A stretch of 64,000 nt of DNA from VRUE01 sp963816785 (lineage in GTDB: Bacteria; Actinomycetota; Thermoleophilia; Solirubrobacterales; 70-9), in the NCBI GenBank assembly GCA_963816785.1, contig CAWFLL010000004.1:124001-188000 (forward strand), read 5' to 3'. A program made the translations under genes and the position numbers. A model generated the notes under the pieces. That model saw nothing but the letters and a program-made list of their open reading frames with translations, made no database searches and was not told the DNA's origin. Position 1 is the stretch's first letter. Each line of letters opens with the position of its first letter. This document shows, in pieces, positions 10,223 to 19,111 of this stretch.

Positions 10223-11218
10223 CTACTCGGCGAGCAGGGCGCGAGCAAAATCGGTGGGGTCGAATGGGCGCAGGTCCTCGAGCTTCTCGCCGGTGCCAAT
10301 CAGCTTCACCGGGATGCCGAGCTCGCTGGCTATCGCGAGGACGATCCCGCCCTTGGCGGTTCCGTCGAGCTTGGTCAGGACGACCCCGTCGACCTCGGCG
10401 GCTTCGGAGAACACCTTCGCCTGCCGCAGGCCGTTCTGGCCGGTCGTCGCGTCGATCGAGATCAGCGTCTCGTGGGGGGCCTCCGGGAGCTGCTTGCCGA
10501 TCACCCGCCGCACCTTCGCCAGCTCGTCCATCAGGTTGCCCTGGGTGTGGAGGCGGCCCGCGGTGTCGACGATGACAACGTCGGCGCCGCGGGCGCGGGC
10601 CGCCTCGATCGCGTCGAAGGCCACCGCCCCTGGGTCGCCCCCCGGCTCGGAGCGGATCAGGTCGGCCCCCGCCCGCTCCGCCCACTCGGCGAGCTGCTCG
10701 GCCGCGGCGGCGCGGTAGGTGTCGGCGGCCGCGAGCACCACCTTGAGGCCGAACTCCCCGGTCAGGTGCGAGGCGATCTTCCCTATCGTCGTCGTCTTTC
10801 CGGTGCCGTTGACGCCGACCATCAGCAGCACCGCCGGTTCGGCGCCGAGCGCGAGCGGCGCCCGCCCGGTCGAGGCGACCTCGGCGACGATCTCGATCAG
10901 GCGTTGCCGGACCGCCTCGCCGTCGGCGGAGACCGACCCGGCCTCGACCTCCTGCTCGAGGCGCTCGACGATCGAGGCCGTGGTCGGAGCGCCGACGTCG
11001 GCGAGGATCAGCGCCTCCTCGAGGCGCTCCCAGGTCTCCTCGTCGATCCGGTCGAAGAGGCTGGCGGAGATCTCCTCGGTGAGGGCGCGGCGACTCTTCC
11101 CGAGGCTCTCTTTCAGTCGCCGGAAGACTCCCCGGCGCTCCTCCTCGGACTCAGGCTCCGAGGCGCTCGCGGCCTCCCGCGACCCCAGGTCGATGATCTC
11201 GTCCCAGCCCGTTGCCAT
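10223..11218 (-). CDS. ftsY: SRP receptor GTPase FtsY
   Basis: The 331 aa receptor partner of Ffh at the membrane. An acidic N-terminal stretch (SEPESEEERR) precedes the NG domain with 'GVNGTGKTTTIGKIA', 'AADTYRAAAAEQL', 'DTAGRLHTQGNLMDEL', 'TKLDGTAKGG' and 'GTGEKLEDLRPFDP'. Starting at the ATG 11218 it overlaps the end of the upstream acyltransferase by 68 bases; a later start near the VFRRLKESLGK segment would remove the overlap and keep the whole NG domain. Confidence 0.95.
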   Translation of the reverse strand: MATGWDEIIDLGSREAASASEPESEEERRGVFRRLKESLGKSRRALTEEISASLFDRIDEETWERLEEALILADVGAPTTASIVERLEQEVEAGSVSADGEAVRQRLIEIVAEVASTGRAPLALGAEPAVLLMVGVNGTGKTTTIGKIASHLTGEFGLKVVLAAADTYRAAAAEQLAEWAERAGADLIRSEPGGDPGAVAFDAIEAARARGADVVIVDTAGRLHTQGNLMDELAKVRRVIGKQLPEAPHETLISIDATTGQNGLRQAKVFSEAAEVDGVVLTKLDGTAKGGIVLAIASELGIPVKLIGTGEKLEDLRPFDPTDFARALLAE

Positions 11219-12635
11219 CGCTGCCGGAGGCTATCTGGGCCGCGGCGAACAGCTCCTCGACCGAGTCGTCGACGTAGGAGGAGATCGCCTCGAGGTCGTC
11301 GATCGAGTCTCGGTCGGCGATCAACCCGAAGAAGATCTGGCCGTTGTAACTGAAGATCGCGATCGCCAGGGCGTGGCCGCGGGCGAGGAAGCCGACCGGG
11401 TAGACGCCGACCAGCTCGCGGCCGAGGACGTAGAACGGCATCTGCGGGCCGGGGAAGTTCGTTACGAGGAGGTTGAAGAGCCGGGTCGAGAAGTTGATCG
11501 CCGCGGTCGGCCGCAGCAGGAGCGGCGGCGCGAACTCCCGGAACCAATCGTTCAGCCCCCAGATCGCTTCCGCGCCCAGCGGCTGCTTCGAGGCCTTCAG
11601 CTCCTCCATCGCGTGGTTGACTTTGCGCAGGCGCTCGACCGGGTCGGCGATCCCGACCGGGAGCGGCCCCCGCATCGCGGTCAGCATGTTGCCGAGCTCG
11701 CCGTGCTCGTTCTCGGCCCGGACCGAAACCGGGACAAGGGCCCGCATTTCGAGCCCGTCGACCTCGACGTCGCGGCTCTGCAGCCAGCGGCGGATCGCCC
11801 CGGCCGCGACCGCGAGCGAGACGTCGTTGACCGTGCCGCCGAGCGTGTTCTTGATCTGCTTGAACTGCTCGAGGCGGCACTGGGTCCAGGAGAAGCAGCG
11901 GTTGGGGCCGATTTCGACGTTGAGCGGCACCTTCGGCGCCGGCTTGGTCAGCGCCCAGCTCACCTCATAGATCCCCGCGATCCCGTCCCTCGCCCGGATC
12001 GCCGCGCGCTTGGGGCTGCTGATGGCGCCGGCGAGCCAGCGCACCATGCGGCCGACCGTCACCGCGACGCCGGAGACTGCGCGGCCCACCAGGCCGGCCC
12101 GCGAGGGGGGCTTGTGCGGCTCCCACGGCATTTCTTCGCGAGCGACCTCGAATTTGGGCTCGACGTCGAAGAGCAGGACGCCGATGTCGACCGCCGAGAT
12201 CCCGTCGGCCAGCGAGTGGTGGGTCTTGTAGACGATCGCGAAGCGCTCGTCCTCGAACCCGTCGACCAGCCACAGCTCCCAGAGAGGCTTGGAGCGATCG
12301 AGCGGCGGTGAGAGGCACTCGCCCACCAGCTCGTGAAATTGGGCGTCGGTTCCCGGCGAGGGCAGCGTCACATGGCGGACGTGCTGGATGATGTCGAACT
12401 CGGGGAAGTCGACCCAGAACGGGCGGCCGAGCTGCATCGGCGGGAACACGACCCGCTGGCGGAATCGCGGCAGGAGATGGAGGCGGCTGCGGATGTGCGC
12501 GATGAAGTCCTCGAAGCTGGGGGCCGAGCCCTCGCAGACCATGATCGCGCCCAGCGCCATGTGACCGTTCTGCCTCTCGTTGGCCAGGAACGACGTATCG
12601 AACGACGTAAGCCTGTCCATATGGCTCTGAGTCAC
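11151..12635 (-). CDS. wax ester synthase/diacylglycerol acyltransferase (WS/DGAT)
   Basis: A 494 aa acyl-CoA-dependent acyltransferase making wax esters or triacylglycerol storage lipids, a family abundant in actinobacteria. The active-site motif HHxxxDG appears as 'HHSLADGISAVD', and a 'GGTVNDVSLAVAAGAIR' block (family 'NDVVL' region) follows. The GTG at 12635 is chosen because an excellent ribosome-binding site, AAGGAGG at 12647-12641, lies 5 bases upstream; an internal ATG follows five codons later. It sits between smc and ftsY, an unusual insertion into this otherwise conserved cluster. Substrate preference cannot be read from sequence. Confidence 0.9.
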   Translation of the reverse strand: MTQSHMDRLTSFDTSFLANERQNGHMALGAIMVCEGSAPSFEDFIAHIRSRLHLLPRFRQRVVFPPMQLGRPFWVDFPEFDIIQHVRHVTLPSPGTDAQFHELVGECLSPPLDRSKPLWELWLVDGFEDERFAIVYKTHHSLADGISAVDIGVLLFDVEPKFEVAREEMPWEPHKPPSRAGLVGRAVSGVAVTVGRMVRWLAGAISSPKRAAIRARDGIAGIYEVSWALTKPAPKVPLNVEIGPNRCFSWTQCRLEQFKQIKNTLGGTVNDVSLAVAAGAIRRWLQSRDVEVDGLEMRALVPVSVRAENEHGELGNMLTAMRGPLPVGIADPVERLRKVNHAMEELKASKQPLGAEAIWGLNDWFREFAPPLLLRPTAAINFSTRLFNLLVTNFPGPQMPFYVLGRELVGVYPVGFLARGHALAIAIFSYNGQIFFGLIADRDSIDDLEAISSYVDDSVEELFAAAQIASGSDGNGLGRDHRPGVAGGRERLGA

Positions 12636-12708
12636 GACTGCCTCCTTAGGTGCGCCCAGGTTCAGGGTACCGCAGGGACGTCGAGCTAAACGTGGTTGTT
12701 TCTTGTGC

Positions 12709-15126
12709 TCAGGCCGCTTCGGCCTTGCCGGGCTGCTTCGCCGCGGTGGCGGCGGGCGCCGTGAACTCCTCGCCCGCCTCCTCCTCCTCATCCGCGATGC
12801 CGGCGAACGGCGGCGGCCCCTCGCCGGCGCCGGCATCGGCCTCGCTCTCGCGCGGGAGCCGGCGCGAGACGACCTTGGTGACCCCGTCGTCGGCCATCGT
12901 CACCCCGTAGAGGACGTCGGCGGCGTCCATCGTCCGTTTCTGATGGGTGACGATCACGAACTGGGCCCGGTCGGAGAACCGGCGGATCAGCTGCAGGAAG
13001 CGGTCGATGTTCGCGTCATCGAGCGCCGCCTCGACCTCGTCGAGGATGTAGAACGGGCAGGGGCGGGCGAGGAACACGGCGAAGACGAAGGCCAGCGCGA
13101 CCAGCGACTTCTCGCCACCTGAGAGCAGCGAGAGCTTGCGGGTCGACTTCCCTGCCGGGGTCACCTCGATCTCGACCCCGAGCTCCTCGCGCACCTCCTC
13201 ATCCTCCTCCCCGTCGCCATCGGAGCCGCCGGGCTCGGCGACCGGGCGGAGGCTGACCCGGCGCAAGCTTCCACGCCCGCCGGGGAAGAGGTGCTCGACC
13301 ATCTCCCCGAAGTTCTGCGCGGTCGCCTCGAAGGTCTCCTCGAAGGCGCGCTCGATCTCCCGGTCGATCTCCCCGATCAGCGTTTCCAGCTCGCGCATCC
13401 CGCGCTCGGTGTCCTCGCGCTGGGCCTGCAGCCACTCGACGTGCTCGCGCGCCTCCTCGTACTCACGCTCGGCGAGCGGGTTGACCGGCCCGATCTGCGC
13501 CCGACGGCGCTCGAGCCGCTCCATGCGGCGGTCGATGTCAAGCCGTTCCTCCTCGCTCAGCGGCTTCTCGGCCGGGCTCACCTCCTCGCCGAGGCGCTCG
13601 CCGATCGCCGCCAGCTCCTTCGCCGCCTCCGCCCGCCGGTCGCCGAGCTGGGTCGCCTCGACCTCGGCCCCGGTCAGCCGGTCCGAGGCGGCCTTCATCT
13701 CCACCTGCAGCTCCGACTCCTGCCGCGAGCAGGCCCGCATCTCCTCCGCGATCTCGTCGCCGTCGCCCTCCTCGCCGACGACCCTGCTCTCGATCCGCTC
13801 GACGCGGGCGCGGATCCCGGCCTCCGCCGCTCCGGCGGCCGAGGCGGCGGCGCCGATCTCCGCGAGCAACTGCTCACCGGCCTCGACCCTCGCCCGCAGG
13901 GCTTCGCGGTGGCGCTCGCCGAGCAGGCCCTCGGCCCGTCTTGCGTGCCGCGAGGCGCGCTCGGCGCCGCTGCGGACCGCGCCCAGCGCGGACTCGCGCT
14001 CGGCCTCGGCGGAATCGGTGGAACGGGCCCGGGCGAGGCCCTCGACTGCGCTCGTCAGGCCGGCGTCGATCTCTCCCAGCTCCTCCTCCAGCTTTCGGCC
14101 CCGCGCCGCCGGGGCGCGGCCGGTCTCATCGAGGTCCAGGGTCAGCGGCCCGAACTCAGCGCGCAGCGCCTCGAGGCGACCCTCCAGGTCGGCGCCGCGG
14201 TCCGCGAGGCCGGCGGCGCGGACCGCGATCCGCTCCTGCTCGCCGCGGAGCCTGGTCAGCATCCCCCACGCCTGGGTCCGCTCGCGGTCGCGCGCCGCGA
14301 AGCGCTCCTCGGCGGCCCGGCGTCTCTCGCTGACCGCGGCAAGCCGCTTTTCGACCTCGTCGCGAGCGGAGCGCGCCTTCTCGGCGGCCCTCTGCGCCGC
14401 CTGCGCCCGGTCTGCGCCGAAGCGCAGCTCCTCGGCGACGAGCCTCGCGCGCAGCTCGAGCTCCTCCCGTTCGATCCTCACTCCCAGCTCCGCCGCCTGC
14501 GCCTGCCGCTTCAGCGGCCGCAGCCGCGTCCGTGCCTCCCGCTCGAGGTCGAGCGCCCGGTCCAGGTTGTCGCGAGCCGCGCGCAGCTTCAGCTCGGCGC
14601 GGCGGCGCCGCTTGCGGTGCTTGCCAAGGCCGGCTGCCTCCTCGACCAGCAGGCGCCGCTCGCGGGGTTTCGAGTGCACTATCGACTCGACCCGCCCCTG
14701 GCTGATCACGGAGTGCATCTCCCGCCCCAGGTTCGTGTCGGAGAGGACCTCGACCACGTCGACCAGACGGCAGCGCGCCCCGTTGAGCCTGTAGGTGCCG
14801 TCGCCGGAGCGGTCGAGGCGGCGCTGGATCGAGATCTCGGAGAGCTCCGAGGCCGCCCGCCCCTCGGAGTTGTCGATCGCCACCTCGACCTCGGCGGCCC
14901 GGCGCTGGCCGACCCCCTTGCCGCCGGCGGAGATCACGTCCTGCATCGAGGCTCCCCTGATCGCGCCGGGGCTCTGCTCTCCCAGCGCCCACAGCACCGC
15001 GTCGGTGATGTTCGACTTGCCCGAGCCGTTCGGGCCGACGATCACGCTTACGCCAGGGGAGAACTCGAGCTTGGTCCGCTCGGGGAACGACTTGAACCCC
15101 TTCATCTCGATCGATCTCAGATACAT
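12709..15126 (-). CDS. smc: SMC-family chromosome segregation ATPase, short and apparently hinge-less
   Basis: The head halves are intact: Walker A 'GPNGSGKS' at residues 31-38, the Q-loop region 'SVISQGRVESIVHSKP', the ABC signature 'LSGGEKSLVALAFVFAVF' at ~668, Walker B 'YILDEVEAALDDANIDRF' (DE at ~696) and the H-loop 'VIVTHQKRTMDAADVLYG'. Between the halves are ~500 residues of Arg/Glu/Ala-rich coiled coil. No globular hinge can be seen, and the protein is 805 aa against ~1150-1200 for usual bacterial SMC. An acidic, proline-containing 45-residue tail follows the head. The gene sits between rnc and the acyltransferase; scpA and scpB are at 52-53 kb. Confidence 0.92.
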   Translation of the reverse strand: MYLRSIEMKGFKSFPERTKLEFSPGVSVIVGPNGSGKSNITDAVLWALGEQSPGAIRGASMQDVISAGGKGVGQRRAAEVEVAIDNSEGRAASELSEISIQRRLDRSGDGTYRLNGARCRLVDVVEVLSDTNLGREMHSVISQGRVESIVHSKPRERRLLVEEAAGLGKHRKRRRRAELKLRAARDNLDRALDLEREARTRLRPLKRQAQAAELGVRIEREELELRARLVAEELRFGADRAQAAQRAAEKARSARDEVEKRLAAVSERRRAAEERFAARDRERTQAWGMLTRLRGEQERIAVRAAGLADRGADLEGRLEALRAEFGPLTLDLDETGRAPAARGRKLEEELGEIDAGLTSAVEGLARARSTDSAEAERESALGAVRSGAERASRHARRAEGLLGERHREALRARVEAGEQLLAEIGAAASAAGAAEAGIRARVERIESRVVGEEGDGDEIAEEMRACSRQESELQVEMKAASDRLTGAEVEATQLGDRRAEAAKELAAIGERLGEEVSPAEKPLSEEERLDIDRRMERLERRRAQIGPVNPLAEREYEEAREHVEWLQAQREDTERGMRELETLIGEIDREIERAFEETFEATAQNFGEMVEHLFPGGRGSLRRVSLRPVAEPGGSDGDGEEDEEVREELGVEIEVTPAGKSTRKLSLLSGGEKSLVALAFVFAVFLARPCPFYILDEVEAALDDANIDRFLQLIRRFSDRAQFVIVTHQKRTMDAADVLYGVTMADDGVTKVVSRRLPRESEADAGAGEGPPPFAGIADEEEEAGEEFTAPAATAAKQPGKAEAA

Positions 15127-15162
15127 AACCAGTCCTTGGCCTGGAACGTTAAGGCTCGCGCC

Positions 15163-15855
15163 TCAATCGGACGCAACCCCTACCCCTTCGTCTCCCAGCT
15201 TCTCCAGCGCGCGCTCGGCCGCGACCTGCTCCGCCGCCTTCTTGCTGCGGCCGCTCCCGGTCCCGATCCGCTCCGAGCCGACGACCGCCGCAACCTCGAA
15301 TGTCCGCGCGTGTGCGGGGCCCGCTTCCCCGATCACCTCGTAGCTGACCTGCGCCTTGCGCTGCGCGAGCAGCTCCTGGAGGGCGGACTTGAAGTCGACC
15401 CTGGTCTCGACCGCGTGCTCGATCCGGGACTCGAACGCCTCTCGCACCGCGGCCGCGACCCGGTCGAAGCCGAACGCGATCAGACAGGCTCCGATCAGCG
15501 CCTCCGTCACCTCGGGAAGCGGGCGGGACCCGGCGAGCAGGACGTCGGCCGGGATCGCATCCTCGTCGGACGGCTCGGCCCGCTCGAGCATCTCCGGGAC
15601 ACCGAGCTCGCGGCCGACCTCCGCGCAGGAGACCCCGCTGACCGCCTGGTTGTGGATCTTCGTCAGGCCGCCGGCGTCGATCTCCGGGAAGCGCTCGTAG
15701 AGGTCGACGGCGACCGCGAGGGCCAGCACGCTGTCCCCGAGGTAGGCGAGGCGCTCGTAGGAGCCGGTCCGCTCGGCCGTCCAGGAGGAATGGGTCAGGG
15801 CCCGGCCTCGCAGCTCCTCGGGAAGCTCGGAGATCAATTCCGCCAGCGTGCTCAC
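15163..15855 (-). CDS. rnc: ribonuclease III with altered active-site residues
   Basis: A 230 aa double-strand-specific RNase with an N-terminal RNase III domain and a C-terminal dsRBD ('SGRSKKAAEQVAAERALEKL'). The signature reads 'ERLAYLGDSVL', where the family has ERLEFLGD; the second Glu is Ala. The second acidic pair reads 'EVTEALIGA' rather than DxxEALIGA. It starts at GTG 15855 or at TTG 15861, which overlaps the acpP stop. Gene order acpP-rnc-smc is the normal one. Confidence 0.92.
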   Translation of the reverse strand: MSTLAELISELPEELRGRALTHSSWTAERTGSYERLAYLGDSVLALAVAVDLYERFPEIDAGGLTKIHNQAVSGVSCAEVGRELGVPEMLERAEPSDEDAIPADVLLAGSRPLPEVTEALIGACLIAFGFDRVAAAVREAFESRIEHAVETRVDFKSALQELLAQRKAQVSYEVIGEAGPAHARTFEVAAVVGSERIGTGSGRSKKAAEQVAAERALEKLGDEGVGVASD

Positions 15856-15857
15856 AC

Positions 15858-16103
15858 TCAAGCCGGGGCGTGCTCCAGGACGAAGGAGACCGCGTCCCCG
15901 ACCGTCTCGATCCCGGCCGCCTGCTCCTCGGAGATCGAGATCCCGTAGCGGTCCTCGAGCTCCATCACCAGCTCGTAGAGATCGAGGGAGTCGGCGTCGA
16001 GGTCCTCCTTGAATCGGGTCCCCTCGGCGATCGCCTCAGCGTCGACCTCGAGCTCCTCCGCGAGGTGGTCGCGGACCAGTTTGAGGACTTCGTCGCGGGT
16101 CAC
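15858..16103 (-). CDS. acpP: acyl carrier protein
   Basis: An 81 aa, strongly acidic carrier protein for fatty acid synthesis. The phosphopantetheine serine is in 'DADSLDLYELVMELEDRYG' (the DSL motif). The GTG at 16103 gives VTRDEVLKLV; a TTG three codons further upstream is an alternative. It lies between plsX and rnc with almost no spacing on either side. Confidence 0.96.
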   Translation of the reverse strand: MTRDEVLKLVRDHLAEELEVDAEAIAEGTRFKEDLDADSLDLYELVMELEDRYGISISEEQAAGIETVGDAVSFVLEHAPA

Positions 16104-16115
16104 TGCACCCAAACC

Positions 16116-17158
16116 CTAGGGACCGGCCTCACCGGGCGGCCGGCGGGCGGCAAGCGAGCCCCGGGTCGCGTCGCCCTCCCGCAACAGCTCACTCGTGCGC
16201 CCGATCGCGTCGACCTCGACGCAGCGCGCCGCGAGACTGACCGCGTTGGCGATGCCCTCCGCGCCGACGCTGCCGTGGGCGACGACCGCGATCGAGCGCA
16301 GGCCGAGCAGGATCGCGCCGCCGGTCGAGTCGGGGTGCAGCCGCCGCCGCACCCGGCCCAGCGCCGGGCGCATCAGCAGGCCTCCCAGGGCCGCCAGCGG
16401 GTTGGAGCGGGCGCTGTCGCGGATCGCCCCGCTGACGCTGCGCGCCGTGCCCTCCATCAGCTTCAGCGAGACGTTGCCGGTGAAGCCGTCGGTCACCACC
16501 ACGTCGACGACTCCGGCGGGCAGGTCCCCTCCCTCGACGTTGCCGCGAAAGTCGAGCCCCTCGGCCTCGGCCAGGAGCGCGTGCGCGGCGGCGACCTCCT
16601 CCCTTCCCTTCCCCGACTCCTCGCCGACCGAGAGGAGCCCGACCCGCGGCCGCTCGACCCCGAGCACGGCGGCGCTGAAGGCGGCGCCGAGGAAGGCGAA
16701 CTGGACCAGGTGCTGGGCGCGGACCTCGGCGTTTGCGCCGACGTCGAGGAACAGCACCGGCCCGCCCGGCACCGGCAGCTGGGCCGCCAGGGCGGGGCGC
16801 TGGACGCCCTTCAGCCGGCGCAGCCCGAAGGTGGCTGCCGCCATCGCCGCCCCGGTCGAGCCGGCGCTGACCATCGCCTCCGATCGCTTCTCGGCGACGT
16901 CGGCGGCGGCTCGCACCACCGAGGCCTCGGGCTTGGCCCGGACCGCGGGGACGGGATCCTCCTGGTTGGGGATCCAATCCGCGGTGGGGACGACCTCGAC
17001 GCCGTCGATGCCGCCGAGCCCCAGCTCCCGGGGGGCCCGAAGACCCGTAGGCCGATCCCGTCGGCGGCTGCGCGCCGGACGCCGTCAGCGAGGACGTCGA
17101 AGCCCTGCTCGGCCCCGTAGCCGTCGAGGGCGACGGTCACGCCGCGCCCGGCCGGCAT
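16116..17158 (-). CDS. plsX: phosphate acyltransferase PlsX, interrupted by one frameshift
   Basis: PlsX makes acyl-phosphate from acyl-ACP for phospholipid synthesis. The N-terminus 'GRGVTVALDGYGAEQGFDVL' runs in one frame to about 17030, then similarity resumes in another frame with 'PQEDPVPAVRAKP'-like sequence and continues through 'AMVSAGSTGAAMAAA', 'FLDVGANAE', 'VGLLSVGEESGKG' and 'VVVTDGFTGNVSLK' to the stop at 16116. The break coincides with a run of six G at 17030-17035, a typical indel site. The start ATG abuts the rpmF stop. The gene is probably functional and the indel a sequence error. Confidence 0.88.
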
Positions 17159-17377
17159 CTACTCCTCGGCGTCGGGAGCGCCGGTAGTGGGCTCGGGGGT
17201 GACCGTCATGTCGATCACCTCGCGACCCTTGTAGGTACCGCAGGTCGGGCAGACCCGGTGCGGCAGGCGGGGGCTGTGGCAACGAGGGCAGCGGTTGAGC
17301 CGCGCCTCCCCGGCCTTGTGGTTGGCGCGCCGCTTGTCACGGCGGGCGCTCGAGGTTCTCTTCTTGGGGACGGCCAT
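17159..17377 (-). CDS. rpmF: 50S ribosomal protein L32
   Basis: A 72 aa L32: 'MAVPKKRTSSARRDKRRAN' then the zinc-binding 'CPRCHSPRLPHRVCPTCG' and 'TYKGREVID'. Four cysteines are present, so this is the zinc-binding form. A 10-residue Pro/Thr/Glu tail follows. The same reading frame is open upstream through most of a methyltransferase gene, but the ATG at 17377 matches the universal L32 start. It precedes plsX, as usual. Confidence 0.96.
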   Translation of the reverse strand: MAVPKKRTSSARRDKRRANHKAGEARLNRCPRCHSPRLPHRVCPTCGTYKGREVIDMTVTPEPTTGAPDAEE

Positions 17378-17442
17378 CGGTCGCGGAATGGTAGCGAGGA
17401 CGCCTGCGCCGCGGCTCCTGTCGACCACCCACGGCAGATGCG

Positions 17443-17941
17443 CTAGCTGTACACCGCTCGCACCACGGCCAGTCCCTCCCCTTCCCAGCTGACCTCGCCG
17501 CCCGACCACGCGAGACAGGTTCTCCAGGTCCTCGCCCTCGACCATTTCACCGATCACGAGGGAGCGGGATTGCTCCCTGACCCGCCGAAACAGGGCCTGC
17601 TTCTGCTCGTCGGAGAGCTCGCCGATCGAGAGAACCGAGATGACGAGGTCCCAGGGCCCGTCCGGCAGAGGGTCCTCCATCCGCGCGAGCTGGACGTCGT
17701 CGTAGGTCTGGCGCGCGCGGAAGACCATGTCGGGGCTGGCGTCGAGCCCGACCACCCAGGCATCGGGATAGGCGTCGATCAGCCGCCGGGTCGTCTCGCC
17801 GGTCCCCATCCCGAGCTCCAGCACCCGATCCGGGGAAAACGGAATCGCGGCGACCGCCTGCTCCTGCAGCTCGTCGTATCGTGGGACCTTGGAGCGGATC
17901 CGCTCCAGGTACTCGTCCGGTGTCCAGTCGAATTGACCCAT
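17443..17941 (-). pseudogene. class I SAM-dependent methyltransferase, frameshifted near its end
   Basis: The ATG at 17941 starts MGQFDWTPDEYLERIR, followed by the SAM-binding 'VLELGMGTGETTRRLI' and 'VVGLDASPDMVFRAR' and the post-motif 'DLVISVLSIGELSDEQKQAL'. After 'ENLSRV' (about 17500) sensible family-like sequence, 'GGEVSWEGEGLAVVRAV', is found only in the next frame, ending at a TAG at 17443-17445. In the original frame there is no stop before rpmF, which would create a methyltransferase-L32 fusion. About 25 residues also seem to be missing before the break. The substrate is unknown. Confidence 0.6.
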
Positions 17942-17997
17942 TTCGTAACCTCGTCGGAGAGGTGCCATCGTAAGTGTCGCCGGGCGGAGGAGCTTCA

Positions 17998-18522
17998 ATG
18001 GCCAAACCCTCAACCACGATCATCGACCTCTCGGGCCTGTCGCTCTCCTTTGGCGAGGGAGCCCGGCTCGATTTCCCGCTCCGACTCGACCCGCTGGAGC
18101 TGGGCGGCCAGACCTACTCCGTCCCCACGGAGTCGGTGAGCGCCAGGCTCGACGTCTCGCGCCCGATGAACGGGTACGCGTTCCGCCTCCGCTTCCCGCT
18201 GCGGATCGAGGGCCCCTGCATGCGCTGCCTCGAGCCGGCGATGGTCGAGACCGAGGTCGACGCGCGCGAGATCGACCAACAGCACACCGAGGACGAGGAG
18301 CTGCGCAGCCCCTATGTGGTCGAAGGCGAGCTCGACGCCGGGCGCTGGGCACACGATGCCGCGATCCTGGCGATCCCGGCACGGGTCCTCTGCCGGGCCG
18401 ACTGCGCCGGCCTCTGTCCGGTCTGCGGCGAGTCCCTCAACGATGCCGACCCCACCGAGCACGAGCACGGCACCGGGCCCGACCCCCGCTGGGACAAGCT
18501 GAACGAGCTCAGGCTCGACTAG
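17998..18522 (+). CDS. yceD: DUF177/YceD family protein
   Basis: A 174 aa YceD (DUF177) protein, linked in other bacteria to 23S rRNA/50S accumulation and nearly always encoded beside rpmF. The conserved cysteine pairs are 'GPCMRCLEPA' and 'CRADCAGLCPVCGESLN', likely a metal site. The ATG at 17998 has a GGAGGAG ribosome-binding site at 17985-17991. Unlike relatives it is on the strand opposite to rpmF and diverges from the methyltransferase. Its stop overlaps the 3' end of the SepIVA-like gene by 4 bases. Confidence 0.9.
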   Translation: MAKPSTTIIDLSGLSLSFGEGARLDFPLRLDPLELGGQTYSVPTESVSARLDVSRPMNGYAFRLRFPLRIEGPCMRCLEPAMVETEVDAREIDQQHTEDEELRSPYVVEGELDAGRWAHDAAILAIPARVLCRADCAGLCPVCGESLNDADPTEHEHGTGPDPRWDKLNELRLD

Positions 18523-19007
18523 CCTTGCTGCTGCTGCTCGTCGAGCTCGGCGATCGGCTCTTCGTCGCGGCCGGCGAGCCGGTCGCGGCCGCGCTGCACC
18601 GCCGCGAGGAACTTCTGCAGGTTGACCTCGAGGGTGTTGAGGATCTCGTCGGCGTAATCCTCGGCGCCGAGCCGGATCTCGCGCTCCCGGGTGCGGGCGT
18701 CCTCGACGATCTCGTCGGCGGCCCGCTCGGCCTGCTTGGTGACCTCCTCGTCGGAGATCAGGCGCGCCTGCTGCTCGCGGGCCTCGCGCACGATCCGCTC
18801 CGCCTCGCGTTTCGCCTCGGCGAGCATCTCCTGGCGCTCCTTGACGATCCAGCGCGCCTGCTTGATCTCCTCCGGGATCGTCGCCCGCATCTGGTCGAGG
18901 AGATCGTAGATCTCCTCGCGATCCACGCGCACCTGATCCGTCAGAGGGACGGGGCGGGCGTTGTGGACGACATCGTCCAGCTTGTCTATGAGGACCAGTA
19001 CGTCCAT
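18519..19007 (-). CDS. SepIVA-like coiled-coil protein
   Basis: A 162 aa protein starting MDVLVLIDKLDDVVHNARPV and continuing almost entirely as charged heptad-rich coiled coil ('KRFAER'-like Glu/Arg/Ala repeats; 'EAKREAERIVREAREQQARL'). N-terminus, size and position next to DUF177 match the DivIVA-related SepIVA family, which in mycobacteria acts at the septum and pole. It has its own upstream gap of about 100 bases. Function here is inferred from similarity and context only. Confidence 0.7.
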   Translation of the reverse strand: MDVLVLIDKLDDVVHNARPVPLTDQVRVDREEIYDLLDQMRATIPEEIKQARWIVKERQEMLAEAKREAERIVREAREQQARLISDEEVTKQAERAADEIVEDARTREREIRLGAEDYADEILNTLEVNLQKFLAAVQRGRDRLAGRDEEPIAELDEQQQQG

Positions 19008-19111
19008 CAGTCGGTCGTAAGCCTACGGGTAGGAGGCGCTTTCGGTGAAGATGCGGTTATTTCCTCGGGTTTTTGCAAGCTCTCGCCCACTCCACGCTCG
19101 ATTGAAAAAGC
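19008..19111 (-). promoter_or_regulatory. probable promoter region of the SepIVA-like gene
   Basis: This gap between coaD (upstream) and the SepIVA-like start is richer in A and T than its surroundings. On the minus strand it contains TTGCAA and AAATAA stretches, and a CCTACNGGTAGG-like palindrome near 19022-19033. No exact -35/-10 spacing is clear, so this is tentative. Confidence 0.3.

Noticed and set aside
13291..15948. 885-codon open frame on the plus strand over smc and rnc
   Set aside because: Shadow of the minus-strand smc/rnc; composition is Leu/Arg/Gly random, no motifs.
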